In this document: in pieces, positions 62,001 to 64,000 of the stretch
How the letters are laid out: each line of letters starts with the position of its first letter
Position numbering within the stretch: position 1 is the stretch's first letter
DNA from: Trichoplax sp. H2
Lineage: Eukaryota > Placozoa > Uniplacotomia > Trichoplacea
DNA: 64,000 bases
NCBI GenBank assembly: GCA_003344405.1
Contig: NOWV01000164.1
Span: forward strand, 62,001 to 126,000
Direction: 5' to 3'
Translations under genes and position numbers: made by a program
The notes under the pieces: model-generated
Told to the model about the DNA's origin: nothing
The model's database searches: none
The model's input: the letters and a program-made list of their open reading frames with translations, nothing else

Positions 62001-64000
62001 AGGTACTAGCTTGACTTTAAAAATTGCCTTTATTTGATTATGACCCTTGATTTGAATGTACTAATATACCTTTTATATATGAAACACTTTAGAAAGAAGC
62101 TGTACAAAGTCGTGTTTATAAATCGTTAAAGTTATGGATGTTTTATGCAGACTTGGAAGAAAGCCTCGGAACGTTTGATGTATGCGTCTAATATTGTTGT
62201 ATCTTGTATGTATGATGCTTCCTGTAAACGTAATATCCTGATATATCTATCAATACGATAGTCTACGAAAGCTGTTTACAACAGGATCATTGATCTAAGG
62301 ATAGCCAATCCTCAAACTATTATAAACTTTGCAATGTTCTTGGAAGAAAATCATTATTTTGAAGAAGCTTTCAAGGTATGTCTATTGTACTGTAATCAAA
62401 TTTTAAATCTTTAACTGACCATTCACTATGAAATCACTATAATGAACAGGCTTATGAACGGGGTATTGCGTTATTTAACTGGCCTCACGTATATGACATT
62501 TGGTTGACGTACTTAAAAAAGTTTATAGCTCGCTATGTAAGGAATTATGAACTTTGCTATGTTTAACTAATATCAAACTAATTATGTATTAAGTATATCA
62601 ATTTTATATCTAATTTTTATGATAGGGCGGCAAAAAATTAGAACGATCAAGAGATTTATTTGAGAACGCTCTTGATAATTGTCCATCGAAATTTGCTAAA
62701 AGTATATCTTATATTTGACATTCGCTAAAAATTTACTTATCTAATGTATGTATAAAATTTGGCGTAACCTAATTGATATTAACGACAATTCCAGCGTTAT
62801 ACTTGCTATACGCAAAGTTAGAAGAAGAATATGGGCTAGCCCGCCATGCTATGGCTGTTTATGAACGAGCTGCAAGTGCTGTTTTACCAAATGAAAAATT
62901 TGAGGTTTGTACTAGCGGTAGACCATCATCTTGGAAAGGTCGTTACGGTTGTGATGTACGTATTTCTAAGTGTTTTTCTTTTTATTCTTTGTAGATGTTT
63001 AATATCTACATTAGCCGCGCAGCTGATGTATTTGGATTGCCATATACGCGCCAGATATATGAACGTGCAATTGAATCTCTGCCGGATGATAGTACTAGAG
63101 AAATGTGTATGCGTTTTGCGGATCTAGAGTCGAAGTTAGGCGAAATCGATCGGGCTAGAGCAATTTATGGCTATTGTTCGCAGCTTTGTGATCCGAGGGT
63201 AATTTTGTATATGTACTTTTGAACTGTTCTTTATTAGCGTAAAGCGTTAAGGTAAAATGAAATTTCTATCTTGTGTATGATGCAGAAAGAGGCATCATTC
63301 TGGAAAACTTGGCATGACTTTGAAGTACGTCATGGCAATGAAGATACCTTCCGTGAAATGCTACGCATTAAACGTAGCATACAGGCTAAATTTAACACTA
63401 AGGTATGTTTTGCTTGAATTACTAGATTAGAAAGAAATTGGAAGCTCTTAAAAATCTGTAGTAATAGAAATTTTAGTGGAAACCGCACAGGTAAATTTAT
63501 ACTATTCATTGTCCTAGATAAACTACATGACAGCCCAAATGCTTCCGGGATCAGAGTCTAGTGGAGGTATGTAATTTAAATTTTTGACACATTATACAAG
63601 TGTTGAGGTAATTAAATATTGCTTTCTATGTATAACAAAAAATAGCTGATCCAGGTAGTGACGATATGAAAAAACTTGAAGAACGTGCGAAAGCAATCAT
63701 TGAAGAAGCTAAACAAGATCAACCTAAAGTTGGTAAACGGGATATTTTATTTATCAGGTAAAATTTTATTAAATAATTCACAATGATCAATGCTTATGTG
63801 TACTGTAACAACCATGTTTTGTTAATAAAAAGATCGTCTAACTCACTCTTTCAATATTACTTTATTTTATAGGGGCGATACAACTCAGGAAGAATCAAAA
63901 GAGGCAGTTATGGCATCTAACCCGGAAGAAATTGATATAGACGATGACGATGATGATGATGATAATGATAATGATGTAGAAAAAGTGCCTGCACCCGGTA
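59051..64000 (+). CDS. XAB2: XAB2/SYF1 HAT-repeat splicing factor, lacks 3' end
   Basis: Spliceosome NineTeen-complex and IBC component that also acts in transcription-coupled repair; a long superhelix of HAT repeats. 25 exons: 59051-59059, 59196-59344, 59555-59608, 59778-59847, 60012-60209, 60305-60400, 60490-60528, 60635-60679, 60774-60953, 61037-61121, 61194-61266, 61345-61423, 61498-61617, 61732-61832, 61927-62002, 62093-62179, 62262-62375, 62450-62536, 62626-62701, 62795-62904, 62995-63198, 63286-63402, 63518-63566, 63646-63757 and 63873 to the edge. Phases agree at every junction, for about 819 codons; the family is about 850, so only the last few tens are missing. Landmarks: DPAYQDVNN, ALPITQHHRIWPLYLKF, VDAIIRGG, ASGKPHTLWVAF and KLGEIDRARAIYGYCSQ. 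The 9-base first coding exon (MVL) is inferred from its ATG and GTAAGT. Introns are mostly 70-150 bases. Confidence 0.96.

Noticed and set aside
1-64000. CRISPR arrays, bacterial operons, prophage or insertion sequences
   Set aside because: No regularly spaced repeats of that type; gene structure is spliced and eukaryotic throughout.

Overview
The window is eukaryotic nuclear DNA from an animal. It is AT-rich, and genes are split into many short exons by short GT-AG introns. Several products align over long stretches with single-copy animal proteins: TMEM94, an OATP/SLCO transporter with a Kazal domain, PIGK and XAB2. There are no operons, ribosome-binding sites or bacterial features. The AT content, compact introns, intron-rich conserved genes, Roc-COR and TPR proteins and near-human exon density suggest an early-branching animal. 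A placozoan is my best guess, but the sequence alone does not prove it.

Left part (1-14 kb, + strand): the last seven exons of TMEM94 end at 1546. Two SLCO4-like organic anion transporters follow in tandem, with identical six-exon structures and about 6.7 kb between them. The second (11283-14008) is intact at 703 codons. The first (4604-7299) keeps every splice site but has an in-frame TAG at codon 51 and a 5-base insertion in its Kazal exon, so it reads as a young pseudogene.

Middle (14-50 kb): this part is gene-poor and repeat-bearing. It holds a duplicated pair of short segments at 18-20 kb, a near-perfect 19-bp hairpin at 17.05 kb, a small ORF for a secreted four-cysteine peptide at 20.24 kb, and fragments of unrecognised spliced genes at 22.9-24.7 kb. 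Two long single-exon genes lie on the minus strand: a 682-codon Roc-COR-like GTPase protein and a 650-codon TPR protein. The 31-50 kb stretch has no long ORF, but several short coding-looking islands lie on its minus strand, two of them with compatible splice phases (47-48 kb).

Right part (50-64 kb): a nine-exon gene (50415-54022, +) encodes a 703-residue protein with an expanded GATA-like zinc finger, a long acidic run and a cysteine-bearing C-terminal module. It converges on a complete twelve-exon PIGK gene (54814-57811, -), the catalytic subunit of GPI transamidase. PIGK is head-to-head with XAB2/SYF1 (59051 to beyond 64000, +), a HAT-repeat splicing and DNA-repair factor. The 1.2 kb between these two genes is filled by two tandem repeat blocks. 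The genes are unrelated in function. Splice sites were called by eye, with reading phase checked across every junction of the named genes.
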